64,000 nt of DNA from Staphylococcus cornubiensis (GTDB taxonomy: Bacteria > Bacillota > Bacilli > Staphylococcales > Staphylococcaceae): NCBI RefSeq assembly GCF_900183575.1, contig NZ_FXUZ01000002.1, forward strand, positions 124,001 to 188,000, read 5' to 3'. The notes under the pieces were generated by a model. That model was not told the origin of the DNA, made no database searches, and saw only the letters and a list, made by a program, of their open reading frames with translations. Below are positions 9,800 through 18,041 of this stretch, one piece after another (the first letter of the stretch is position 1; every line of letters starts with the position of its first letter). Position numbers and translations under genes: made by a program.

Positions 9800-11143
9800 T
9801 TATTCGACATTTTTCGCATTTGTACGTGCACGTAAGTCTTGTTCGATTTCTTCAAGACTGCGGCCACGTGTTTCTGGTAAGAATTTGATAACGAAAATCA
9901 TTGCAATAATACCGATGACTGCAAAGATTAAGAAGACTTGTTGAACTTGAAGTACGTCAGTTAACACAGGGAAAAATTGCGCTACGAGTAAACTACCAAT
10001 AGACAGTACGAGCGCTGCAATACCTGTTGCTGCACCACGCGCACGCATTGGGAATAATTCTGGTAACATGACCCATAATACAGGTCCCCATGAAACACCG
10101 AAGAAAATAATGAATGTTGTTAAACAAATCAATATAATCCAAACCGCACTGTTTACACCGATAAGCCAAATTAAGATACTCATGATGAGTAATGAAGCCA
10201 CCATGCCGATGTTACCAATCACAAGTAATTTTTTGCGGTCAATTTTGTCGATAATGGAAATGGCGAAAATTGTGACAAGTACGTTAACGACACCAATACC
10301 AACTGTACTTAAAATGGCAGTTGATTCACCTAAACCCGCTGTTGCGAAAATTTTAGGTGCGTAGTAAATAATGGCGTTGATCCCAATCAATTGTTGGAGT
10401 AACGCAAAAACACTACCGATAATGATAGTCGATAACAACCAAGGAGATTTAAGAACTGTCCAAGTGTTATCAGCAATTTGATTGATTTTCTTCATGTTTT
10501 CAATTTCATAATCAATTTCTGAAGCAGGGTAAGTCAAATTCATCACATCACGCGCTGCTTTTTCACCACGTTTCTCAAGTAACCAACGTGGGCTTTCAGG
10601 CATGAAGATAACACCAATCATTAAAATTAATGATGGTACAACAGCTAAGCCAAGCATCCAACGCCATCCTTCAATCGGCGCAAATGCATAGTTCACAAGG
10701 TATGACGCTAAAATACCAATTGTGATCATTAATTGGTTTAATGAACTCAATGAACCACGTGCGTCTGTCGGTGCAAGCTCAGAAAGGTAAACTGGCACAA
10801 TCGCAGTAGAACCCCCGACAGCTAAACCGATAACGACACGACCTAATACTAAAATTTCCATCGTTGGTGCGAGTGCTAAAATTAACGCACCGATAATAAA
10901 GACGATAGATATCATAAAGACTAAGCGACGACGGCCAAATTTTTCAGATAGTGGGCCACTTAACCCAGCACCGACAATCGCGCCGACTAACATCGATGAA
11001 ACGACAAGCCCTTCAGTAAATGCATTGAGTGGGATGTCATCTTTCAAATAAAGTAATGCACCGGAAATAACCCCCATGTCATAACCGTACAATAAACCAC
11101 CTAAAGCACCAATGAAGAAGATCATCTTTTTATTAATTTTCAT
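9800..11143 (-). CDS. glcP: Sugar-porter MFS transporter, probable glucose/H+ symporter (GlcP type)
   Basis: 447 residues from the ATG at 11143, which has GGAGG 8 nt upstream; longer upstream in-frame starts lack a ribosome site. Twelve membrane helices with the sugar-porter signatures GRRRLVFMIS after helix 2, RWMLGLAVVP, PESPRWLLEKRGE after helix 6, and PETRGRSLEEIE at the end. As I recall it, the characterised S. epidermidis glucose symporter GlcP is closely similar along its whole length. It would import glucose independently of the PTS. It is monocistronic, with its own terminator and a cre-like site upstream. The sugar is inferred from that resemblance. Confidence 0.85.
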   Translation of the reverse strand: MKINKKMIFFIGALGGLLYGYDMGVISGALLYLKDDIPLNAFTEGLVVSSMLVGAIVGAGLSGPLSEKFGRRRLVFMISIVFIIGALILALAPTMEILVLGRVVIGLAVGGSTAIVPVYLSELAPTDARGSLSSLNQLMITIGILASYLVNYAFAPIEGWRWMLGLAVVPSLILMIGVIFMPESPRWLLEKRGEKAARDVMNLTYPASEIDYEIENMKKINQIADNTWTVLKSPWLLSTIIIGSVFALLQQLIGINAIIYYAPKIFATAGLGESTAILSTVGIGVVNVLVTIFAISIIDKIDRKKLLVIGNIGMVASLLIMSILIWLIGVNSAVWIILICLTTFIIFFGVSWGPVLWVMLPELFPMRARGAATGIAALVLSIGSLLVAQFFPVLTDVLQVQQVFLIFAVIGIIAMIFVIKFLPETRGRSLEEIEQDLRARTNAKNVE

Positions 11144-11173
11144 TGTGCAACCTCCAATATTTTTCTGTATACA

Positions 11174-11188
11174 AGTATACGCTTTCAT
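11174..11188 (-). promoter_or_regulatory. Possible cre (CcpA) site upstream of glcP
   Basis: Minus-strand ATGAAAGCGTATACT fits WTGNAANCGNWWNCA except at the last base. It lies about 30 bp upstream of the glcP start. The overlapping palindrome GTATACAAGTATAC (11167-11180) may also matter. Confidence 0.4.
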
Positions 11189-11374
11189 AAGGTAATAGTA
11201 AATTATAAAATTTTGCAAGTCTAAAGTTTTGTAATGAATAATAACTCGTCATTGCAACATTTGTTTAAACTATTGATTGCGCTGCGATATACGACAAAGT
11301 TTGACTCTCAATTTGTATCACGTTGCCTCAAAAGTGTGACGGCTATCACATTTCTGAAGCAACCTTCACGTACT

Positions 11375-12370
11375 TTATGCTTCGGGACGTAAATCCACGA
11401 CAATACGACCTATAAAGTCATGCTTTTCAGCTTGTTCTAAATACGTTTTTAATTCGCTAAATGGCACAACAGTTTTAATGTCATGTAACTTTTCAGGTTT
11501 TAAATCTTTAGAAAGTCGACGCCATAGATGCTGTCTACGTTTCATTGGAAAAGCGACTGAATCTGTCCCTAACAGTCTGATGCCACGTAAAATAAAGGGA
11601 TAGACTGTACTTGTAAATTCAGCACCACTTAAATTACCACTTACAGCGACCGCGCCATGAGGTTGAATGCGCTTTAATACTTCCGCGACAGTTGCACCCC
11701 CGACTGGATCGATTGCCGCTTGCCATTCTGTTTTAGCAAGTGCTTTATCAGTGATTTCTTCAATTCTTGGGATGACTGAACGTGCACCTAATGCTTTCAA
11801 TTGATCGTGATATTCGGTCTGACCAGAACTTGCGACTACTTTATAGCCGATTTCGTTTAACATCATGACTGCCATGACACCCACACCGCCAGTAGCGCCA
11901 CGTACGAGTACTGGGCCATTCGTGCTTGTTATTTTATTGTCTTCTAATAATTGAATAGAAATGGCTGCTGTAAACCCTGCTGTTCCAATAATCATCGCTT
12001 CTTCTAAAGTTAAGTTTTCAGGTAGAGGAACCAACCAGTCTCCGTTTACACGTGCGACTTCACTAAAACCGCCATCATGTTTCACACCAAGGTCATAACC
12101 GGTTGCAATGACTTTGTCGCCAGCTTTAAATGATGGGTGAGATGAATCCATAACAACACCTGCCAAGTCAATACCTGGCACAATCGGATAATTGCGAATA
12201 ATTTTGTTGTTCGATTTTGTCGCTAAAACATCTTTATAGTTAATGCTAGAATAATGTACACGAATAGTGACATCGCCCTCAGACAAGTCATCTAAGTTGA
12301 GCTCTGTGAAATCTGCGGACAATGCTTGGTCATCATGATTGACTCGGAAAGCTTTAAATGTTTCTGTCAT
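11375..12370 (-). CDS. YhdH/AcuI-family quinone oxidoreductase-like (acrylyl-CoA reductase-like) enzyme
   Basis: 331 residues from the ATG at 12370 (GAGGAGG 8 nt upstream). It is a zinc-free medium-chain dehydrogenase/reductase: an N-terminal GroES-like domain with SSINYKDVLA and PGIDLAGVV, then a Rossmann nucleotide fold VLVRGATGGVGVMAV (about 155-170). The block LLGTDSVAFP near residue 275 is characteristic of the YhdH/AcuI group, which reduces acryloyl-CoA or related enones with NADPH. The cysteine and histidine ligands of zinc alcohol dehydrogenases are absent. It stands alone, divergent from the next acetyltransferase. Physiological substrate unknown. Confidence 0.85.
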   Translation of the reverse strand: MTETFKAFRVNHDDQALSADFTELNLDDLSEGDVTIRVHYSSINYKDVLATKSNNKIIRNYPIVPGIDLAGVVMDSSHPSFKAGDKVIATGYDLGVKHDGGFSEVARVNGDWLVPLPENLTLEEAMIIGTAGFTAAISIQLLEDNKITSTNGPVLVRGATGGVGVMAVMMLNEIGYKVVASSGQTEYHDQLKALGARSVIPRIEEITDKALAKTEWQAAIDPVGGATVAEVLKRIQPHGAVAVSGNLSGAEFTSTVYPFILRGIRLLGTDSVAFPMKRRQHLWRRLSKDLKPEKLHDIKTVVPFSELKTYLEQAEKHDFIGRIVVDLRPEA

Positions 12371-12499
12371 ATGAATGCGCCTCCTCAAATTTTTTCGTTC
12401 ACACTTTACCAAAATCTACCATGAAAGACAATTAGATTGCTTTTACTCGTTGAAGTGTAGTAGCTCATGTAAAATAAAAGAAAAGAAGGGGGTTAAAAG

Positions 12500-13018
12500 A
12501 TGGGATATGATTTTAAGAAGGTGAATGTGACGGATGTCGAAGTTTTACAAAAGGTAAGTAAAGACACATTTTATGCCGCATATCAACAGGATTATGAACA
12601 AGCACTGTTTGATAGTTATTTTGCCGAAGAAATGTCATTATCAAAATTAACGGCAGAATTGAAAGATCCGCAGATGCATTTTTTCTTTTTATATGATGAA
12701 GCAAAAGTATTAGGCTATGTGAAAGTAAATGTTGAAGCGGCACAAACGGTGGATAAAGGTACGTTATATGCAGAACTTCAACGCATTTATTTATATCCTG
12801 AATATCAGGGTCAAGGGCTAGGTCAAGTGATGTTTGATTATGTATGTCATTTTGTGAAAGACACATTAAAAAAGCCAAAATTATGGTTAGGCGTGTGGGA
12901 ATATAATGCGCCGGCGTTAAAATTTTATTTAAAACAAGGGCTCGTTAAAACAGGTTCCCATTCATTTGTAATGGGAAAACAAATTGATGAAGATTGGATA
13001 ATGGAGAAAGATTTATAA
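12500..13018 (+). CDS. GNAT acetyltransferase, PaiA-like (polyamine N-acetyltransferase family)
   Basis: 172 residues with the family pattern of Bacillus PaiA: GYVKVNVEAAQT, then LQRIYLYPEYQGQGLGQVM (acetyl-CoA loop, about 94-112) and LWLGVWEYNAPALKFYLKQG (about 133-152). PaiA acetylates spermidine and spermine; whether this protein does so is inferred from the WLGVWE block. The start has GAAGGGGG upstream. The C terminus (EDWIMEKDL) is complete. It is monocistronic, divergent from the YhdH-type gene. Confidence 0.82.
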   Translation: MGYDFKKVNVTDVEVLQKVSKDTFYAAYQQDYEQALFDSYFAEEMSLSKLTAELKDPQMHFFFLYDEAKVLGYVKVNVEAAQTVDKGTLYAELQRIYLYPEYQGQGLGQVMFDYVCHFVKDTLKKPKLWLGVWEYNAPALKFYLKQGLVKTGSHSFVMGKQIDEDWIMEKDL

Positions 13019-13122
13019 AAATAATTTGAAAATTGTGCTGGAAATGTTTAGTATTCAGTGTGAAGTGTATAAAAAAGTGATAGGGTTTTTCTATATCATT
13101 TACTGAATTAGGAGGAAGCATC

Positions 13123-13833
13123 ATGAAAAGATTATTGGCAAGCTTGATCATCGTACCGTTTTTATTTGCTGCATGTTCAGACGAAGAAGGTAAGGACAAA
13201 GACCAGTCTGCGAACAAAGAACAGACGACGCAAAAAGATAAGAAAGAGAACCAAGATAAGCAAAAAGAAAAAGAGAACAAAGCCAAAGACAGCAAAGATA
13301 AGGACAACAAAGGCAAAGAAGACCAATCAAATGACAACAATGCAACTTCATCAGATAACAACCCAAACGCTAATGCTAACCCAAACACAAACGATACACA
13401 ACAAAATCAGAATCAAACACAACAAGGTCAATCATCAGCGCAAGGCCAACAAAATAACACACCTAATAGCAACGGAAATTCACAAACATCACAATCTTCA
13501 AATGGCACACAATCACAACCGAAATATGTTGCGCCATATCAAGGGCAAAACGTTGTACCTGTAGCTCAAAACATTGTGCGTCAACAAGTAGATCGTCAAC
13601 AAGCATTAAAAAATCTTCCAAACTTCCAAACATCACTCGACAATGCACAAGCAGAAGTAAACCGCTTAAATGGTCAAAACAATCCTTATAATGACTATGC
13701 ATTGCAAGGTGATGGCGGTCATTATAGTTACATGTTTAGTTTTATTAATCAATCACAACCGGGAACTTATACTGTTGTGACAGTAGATGGTACAGGACAA
13801 GCAAAAATTGTTGACCCTGCTTATCGTCAATAA
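13123..13833 (+). CDS. Low-complexity lipoprotein
   Basis: 236 residues. A lipoprotein signal with the lipobox FAAC puts the lipidated Cys at 18. Residues about 20-135 are low complexity, first Lys/Asp/Glu-rich and then Asn/Gln/Thr/Ser-rich, probably a flexible wall-spanning stalk. The C-terminal 95 residues (from YVAPYQGQNVVPVA) form a more normal domain containing an amphipathic helix and a YTVVTVDGTGQAKI strand pair. I recall a staphylococcal protein of this form annotated TpgX next to lctP, without known function. AGGAGGA precedes the start, and a terminator follows at 13849-13885. Exported attachment to the membrane is the only firm prediction. Confidence 0.85.
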   Translation: MKRLLASLIIVPFLFAACSDEEGKDKDQSANKEQTTQKDKKENQDKQKEKENKAKDSKDKDNKGKEDQSNDNNATSSDNNPNANANPNTNDTQQNQNQTQQGQSSAQGQQNNTPNSNGNSQTSQSSNGTQSQPKYVAPYQGQNVVPVAQNIVRQQVDRQQALKNLPNFQTSLDNAQAEVNRLNGQNNPYNDYALQGDGGHYSYMFSFINQSQPGTYTVVTVDGTGQAKIVDPAYRQ

Positions 13834-13848
13834 TGAAATATGAATAGT

Positions 13849-13885
13849 TTAAAGGTTAGGCACATTGGCGGCTTAACCTTTATTT
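13849..13885 (+). terminator. Terminator after the lipoprotein gene
   Basis: AAAGGTTA/TAACCTTT stem with a GC-containing loop region, followed by ATTT. Confidence 0.65.
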
Positions 13886-14147
13886 GCGTGCGCCCGGCAT
13901 TTAAAATGGAATACAGCAGTGAACTTATAGTGTATAAAGAACAAATATTTTTAATAATGCATCTAAAACATAATGAAATCTATCATTGCATTTAGAAAAA
14001 ACAACTTATATAATCTAGAATAAACGTCGCCATATCGTAATAATTATACTTTTAAAGTATTCGTGTTATAAATAGATAGTATTCTACAAGTATTGAGAAA
14101 ATATTCACAAGCACTATTGAATTAATTGTTTTGACGTGGTATATTTT

Positions 14148-14165
14148 ATGTGAAATCAATCACAT
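14148..14165. promoter_or_regulatory. TGTGA-N6-TCACA palindrome upstream of lctP (Rex or Crp/Fnr-type site)
   Basis: ATGTGA-AATCAA-TCACAT is an 18-bp palindrome 55 bp before lctP. It fits the core of the Rex site (TTGTGA-W6-TCACAA, one mismatch at each end) and equally the Crp/Fnr-type ArcR pattern. A TTGACG hexamer lies just upstream at 14131. The rest of 13886-14220 is AT-rich with no gene. Confidence 0.6.
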
Positions 14166-14220
14166 GTCCCCTCATGGAGATTGAACATAAAAAATAAATA
14201 TTGAAGGTAGATGAAAAGAG

Positions 14221-15825
14221 ATGTTAGTAGAGAATTTCGATCCATTTCACAATCTTGCAATTTCTGCATTAGTTGCAAGTATTCCAATCATTTTATTCTT
14301 GTTATGTTTAACAGTGTTTAAAATGAAAGGAATCTATGCCGCTATTACAACACTTGTGGTGACACTTGTGATTGCATTAGTCGCATTTAAATTGCCAGTA
14401 GGTATTGCCTCTGGTGGTATTATTGAAGGTTTCTATCAAGGTATATTACCGATTGGCTTTATTGTGATGATGGCGGTGTGGTTATACAAAGTAACAGTTG
14501 CAACAGGTCAGTTTGCAATTGTACAAGATAGTATCACAACAATTTCAGAAGACCAACGTATTCAATTATTATTAATTGGTTTTGCGTTCAATGCATTTTT
14601 AGAAGGTGTGGCTGGCTTTGGTGTACCGATTGCAATCTGTGCGGTATTATTGATTCAACTTGGTTTCAAACCATTACAAGCCGCAATGCTTTGTTTAGTA
14701 GGTAACGGTGCAGCAGGTGCATTTGGTGCCATTGGTTTACCGGTTTCGGTAATTGATACTTTAGCATTAAAAGGTGACGTATCAGCATTAGACGTGGCAC
14801 AAGCGACAAACTTAAGCTTACCGATTTTAAGTATTATCGTACCTTTCTTATTAGTCTTCATTATTGACGGATTTAAAGGTATTAAAGAAACATTACCAGC
14901 GATTATTGTTACAATCATACCATTCGTTGTATTACAAGTATTCTTCAACCAATTTTTCGGTCCAGAATTAGTGGATATCCTTCCACCACTTGCATCAATG
15001 GGTGCTTTAGCATTATTCTCTAAAAAGTTCCAACCGAAAAATATTTTCCGTTTGAACGCAGGCGAAGAAAAAATGGAAGTGAAACATCATTCATTCAAAG
15101 AAGTGGTGTTTGCATGGAGCCCATTTATTATTTTAACTGTACTTGTTTTAATTTGGAGTTCAAAAGGATTTAAAGGACTCTTTTTGGAAGATGGCGCATT
15201 GTCATTCATGAATGTTAAGTTTGGTATTCCAGGTACAATGAATGATGTTTCAGGACATCCGATTATGTTAACATTTAATATTTTAAACCAAACAGGTACA
15301 GCACTACTGATCGCAGGTATTATTACGATTTTAATTTCTTCAAAAGTTAACTTCAAACGTGCAGGTGCATTGTTTGTAGAGGCATTTAAAGAATTATGGT
15401 TACCTATCTTAACGATTTGTTTCATCTTAGCGATTGCGAAAGTGACAACATATGGTGGTTTAACAAGCGCAATGGGTGAAGGTATTTCGAAAACTGGTGC
15501 AGCCTTCCCATTCTTATCACCAATTTTAGGTTGGATTGGTGTATTTATGACAGGTTCAGTAACGAACAACAACGCTTTATTCGCGCCAATTCAAGCTTCT
15601 GTAGCTCCTCAAGTAGGTACGAGCGGTGCATTACTTGTAGGTGCGAACACTGCAGGGGGTGCGATTGCGAAATTGATTTCTCCACAATCTATTGCGATTG
15701 CCACAGCTGCCGTTAAGCAAGTAGGTAGAGAGTCAGAATTGTTGAAAATGACTTTAAAATATAGTGTTGGTTTATTGATTTTCTGGTGTATTTGGACATT
15801 TATTTTATCATTAATTTTAGGTTAA
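14221..15825 (+). CDS. lctP: L-lactate permease (LctP family)
   Basis: 534 residues with about 13-14 membrane helices, the expected size for LctP. Typical blocks are LEGVAGFGVPIAICAVLL (about 124-141), VGNGAAGAFGAIGLPV and TGSVTNNNALFAPIQ near residue 445. It carries lactate across the membrane with protons. Single gene with a strong terminator at 15831-15874. A TGTGA-N6-TCACA palindrome upstream suggests control by redox (Rex) or an ArcR-type regulator, which would suit lactate metabolism. The start at 14221 follows GAAGGTAG at somewhat long spacing. Confidence 0.92.
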   Translation: MLVENFDPFHNLAISALVASIPIILFLLCLTVFKMKGIYAAITTLVVTLVIALVAFKLPVGIASGGIIEGFYQGILPIGFIVMMAVWLYKVTVATGQFAIVQDSITTISEDQRIQLLLIGFAFNAFLEGVAGFGVPIAICAVLLIQLGFKPLQAAMLCLVGNGAAGAFGAIGLPVSVIDTLALKGDVSALDVAQATNLSLPILSIIVPFLLVFIIDGFKGIKETLPAIIVTIIPFVVLQVFFNQFFGPELVDILPPLASMGALALFSKKFQPKNIFRLNAGEEKMEVKHHSFKEVVFAWSPFIILTVLVLIWSSKGFKGLFLEDGALSFMNVKFGIPGTMNDVSGHPIMLTFNILNQTGTALLIAGIITILISSKVNFKRAGALFVEAFKELWLPILTICFILAIAKVTTYGGLTSAMGEGISKTGAAFPFLSPILGWIGVFMTGSVTNNNALFAPIQASVAPQVGTSGALLVGANTAGGAIAKLISPQSIAIATAAVKQVGRESELLKMTLKYSVGLLIFWCIWTFILSLILG

Positions 15826-15830
15826 TGATT

Positions 15831-15874
15831 GAAGGACTGATATGGCTGTTTTTGGCTATGTCAGTTCTTTTTTG
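15831..15874 (+). terminator. Terminator of lctP
   Basis: AAGGACTGATATGGCTG pairs with GGCTATGTCAGTTCTT, followed by a T-run. Confidence 0.85.
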
Positions 15875-15907
15875 TTTTGGGGATGATTGATTGTTGGAAA
15901 ATACTCG

Positions 15908-15948
15908 GATTGCTTGAAGTTTTTGATTGCTTGAAATTTATCGATTGC
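15908..15948. repeat. Triple tandem GATTGC ends in front of copy 2
   Basis: GATTGC occurs at 15908, 15925 and 15943. The first two are each followed by TTGAA, spaced 17 and 18 bp. The third is the end of the palindromic repeat. It looks like stacked copies of the repeat terminus. Confidence 0.55.
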
Positions 15949-16083
15949 CAGAACCGTGCTACGCTTTCCGAGGCGCTGACCTCTCAACTAACTAACGCTT
16001 GATAGAACTGTCACACAGAAGAAGCGTTAGTGGATTTTCGAGGTCAGCTGATGCCTCAGGAGTCTTGCACGGTTTTTGCAATC
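15943..16083 (+). repeat. Modular palindromic intergenic repeat, short form (copy 2, best symmetric example)
   Basis: 141 bp. Nested pairing blocks from outside in: GATTGC/GCAATC, AACCGTGC/GCACGGTT, GAGGC/GCCTC, CTGACCT/AGGTCAG and AACGCTT/AAGCGTT. It sits between the convergent ends of lctP and the glycosyltransferase gene. The rest of the gap, 16084-16382, holds no recognisable feature. Confidence 0.9.
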
Positions 16084-16382
16084 TAGGGGTGAGCGTCTCC
16101 AACTTGAAAGAGATTTAAATCAGCCAATCCATACTCAAATCAAACCACACTTATTTTAGTAGGAGGGATTGGAGTAGCTTGGTGTATCCCTCGAGAGTGT
16201 CGAATTTTTCTTGCAAACCAGGAAAAGATGTTCTTGCCGAGATGAGTGAGGGAGTCAAAACCAACCCTATATTGTTTTGGTGGAGGAAGATGAGAGGTGT
16301 CGCGATTACTGAGGGAGATTAAGAATCTTGCTTTGAATAAGACACATACAATGGGGTGTAATGGCTATTGTTTTATAAGAAT

Positions 16383-16424
16383 AAAAAAGACCAAGAAGCT
16401 ATGGATAAGTTTCCAGGTCTTTTA
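16383..16424 (-). terminator. Terminator of the glycosyltransferase gene
   Basis: AAAAGACC pairs with GGTCTTTT; on the minus strand the stem is followed by a T-run. Confidence 0.75.
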
Positions 16425-16435
16425 TTGATATGTGT

Positions 16436-17605
16436 TTAATTATTTTGAATGACATGATCAATCGCTTTTTTAAATTGATTATAGATGGCTTCAGGTGAAT
16501 ATTGTTCAACAGTTTGATAGCCATTTTGAATAATTGGATTTAAATATTTAGAGTGTCCATATTCTACAATTTCTAAGAGTTGCATTGCGAGTGCTGATGT
16601 TTGAAGATGTGGGACTAAGAAACCATTACGCCCGTGTTGGATAAGGGATTTTGGTCCAGTATTGCCATCAAAACTGACGACGATGCTACCTTGATTCATC
16701 GCTTCTAGAATCGTCATGCCGAAACCTTCATTGCGTGATGGAATACATGTGATTTTACTCTCTGCAATATACGTGCTGAGATGTTGGGTTGTTGGACGCA
16801 AAAAGACGAGATCTTGTAAACGTAAAAAGTTGATTTGTTGTTGCAAAGCCTCTTTTTCACTGCCGTCCCCAAAAATCGAAATTGTATAACCTAAGTCTCG
16901 CAAATCTTGTTGCACTTCATAAACGGCTTGAATTAATAAGTCGAAACCTTTTTCATACTCAAAGCGACCCGCAGCAATAATTTGGTTCTTTTTCATGATA
17001 CGGTGACGTTTTTCATCAATCATGTTCGGGACTACAAAAACCGGTGAGTCTAAATATTGTGTATAGCGCTGTTTATCAGCATCGGTTAAGGTCGTTATCG
17101 CATTGAGATATGGATAGTAGGTAAGTAGTTCTTCTTTTAACTCTGGTCGATGTGCATCCAAATTCATATGCTCCATCCCAATAGTCAACTGATGGCGCTT
17201 TGCAAATCTAGCAATTAAAAGATTGTGACTTGCACGTGTACCGACAAAAATATCAGAAGAATCATTTTGTATCGCACGAATCACCTTTTTTTCGATATAA
17301 CTGGAATATTGACGATAACCCGGTTCGTAAGGCGTTAAATATTTTGGTTTTAACAATGGTGTAAACTTACGAATGCGATTAGCCGCAAGTGGGATGAGAT
17401 TCCGTAAGCCAAGTTGATAATGAACTAATGACTTAACTGTGACGCGTGGATCAAGTTCGAAATAAGGATGTTTCTTAGATTTGAAAATTGAAATGATCGT
17501 GACTTGATGCCCTTGGTGAACCAATTGATTGGCAAGGTTTGTAATCGTCTTAACTGTGCCGCCAACAGCAAAAATATTGTGCATTAAAAACGTGATAGAC
17601 TTCAT
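16436..17605 (-). CDS. Family 4-type glycosyltransferase (GT-B fold)
   Basis: 389 residues. The N-terminal Rossmann half starts ITFLMHNIFAVGGTVKTI, the glycine-rich acceptor-side loop of GT4 enzymes, followed by LVHQGHQVTIISI. The C-terminal half has IIAAGRFEYEKGFDLLIQA and the EGFGMTILEAMNQG nucleotide-sugar block (EX7E type, about 300-313). It is soluble, with no membrane segment, and would work at the cytoplasmic face on a glycan, lipid or wall polymer. Single gene in the staphylococcal lctP-mqo interval. Donor and acceptor are not readable. Confidence 0.85.
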   Translation of the reverse strand: MKSITFLMHNIFAVGGTVKTITNLANQLVHQGHQVTIISIFKSKKHPYFELDPRVTVKSLVHYQLGLRNLIPLAANRIRKFTPLLKPKYLTPYEPGYRQYSSYIEKKVIRAIQNDSSDIFVGTRASHNLLIARFAKRHQLTIGMEHMNLDAHRPELKEELLTYYPYLNAITTLTDADKQRYTQYLDSPVFVVPNMIDEKRHRIMKKNQIIAAGRFEYEKGFDLLIQAVYEVQQDLRDLGYTISIFGDGSEKEALQQQINFLRLQDLVFLRPTTQHLSTYIAESKITCIPSRNEGFGMTILEAMNQGSIVVSFDGNTGPKSLIQHGRNGFLVPHLQTSALAMQLLEIVEYGHSKYLNPIIQNGYQTVEQYSPEAIYNQFKKAIDHVIQNN

Positions 17606-18041
17606 GACGCATCCCTCGATTAGTATACTTTTTCTTCATTATAGCACTGCACAAAAGAGGAGTGTTAATGAATTGTTAACGTAATATGTAAATATTTTAT
17701 CGCAATACTAAAAGTGAAAATTTGAAATAAGTCTTGTCCAAATGAGTTTAATGAAAATTTCACAAATTAGATGGAATCGCTTTTTTCTTACATGATTAAG
17801 GTATATAATTAAATTATTGGCCTCATGTATCATCGGTTCGTATTTCATATAAGATAGGTTCATTTTTAGCATCATATTTTATATATCGAGGTTGCTGATG
17901 ATACACGTGGTAACAGTTAGTTATGAGGTATAATGAGTCGGAATATTCAAAACATTTTTATACTTCATGTATACAACACATTGATTTGACAACATAGGAT
18001 GCTGTGAACGATTTAAAACGAAAAAGGGGGTCTGTATTGTT
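17606..18041. other. Glycosyltransferase-mqo intergenic region
   Basis: 436 bp of AT-rich divergent promoter DNA without a gene. It holds a perfect 9-bp inverted repeat, TGTATCATC (17826-17834) and GATGATACA (17897-17905), separated by 62 bp, and a TATAAT at about 17931. The inverted repeat could form a leader structure or a looped operator for mqo; nothing else supports this. Confidence 0.35.

Noticed and set aside
13166..13564. 132-codon plus-strand frame inside the lipoprotein gene, and minus-strand frames across it
   Set aside because: They result from the low-complexity codons of the lipoprotein in other frames; composition is not protein-like.
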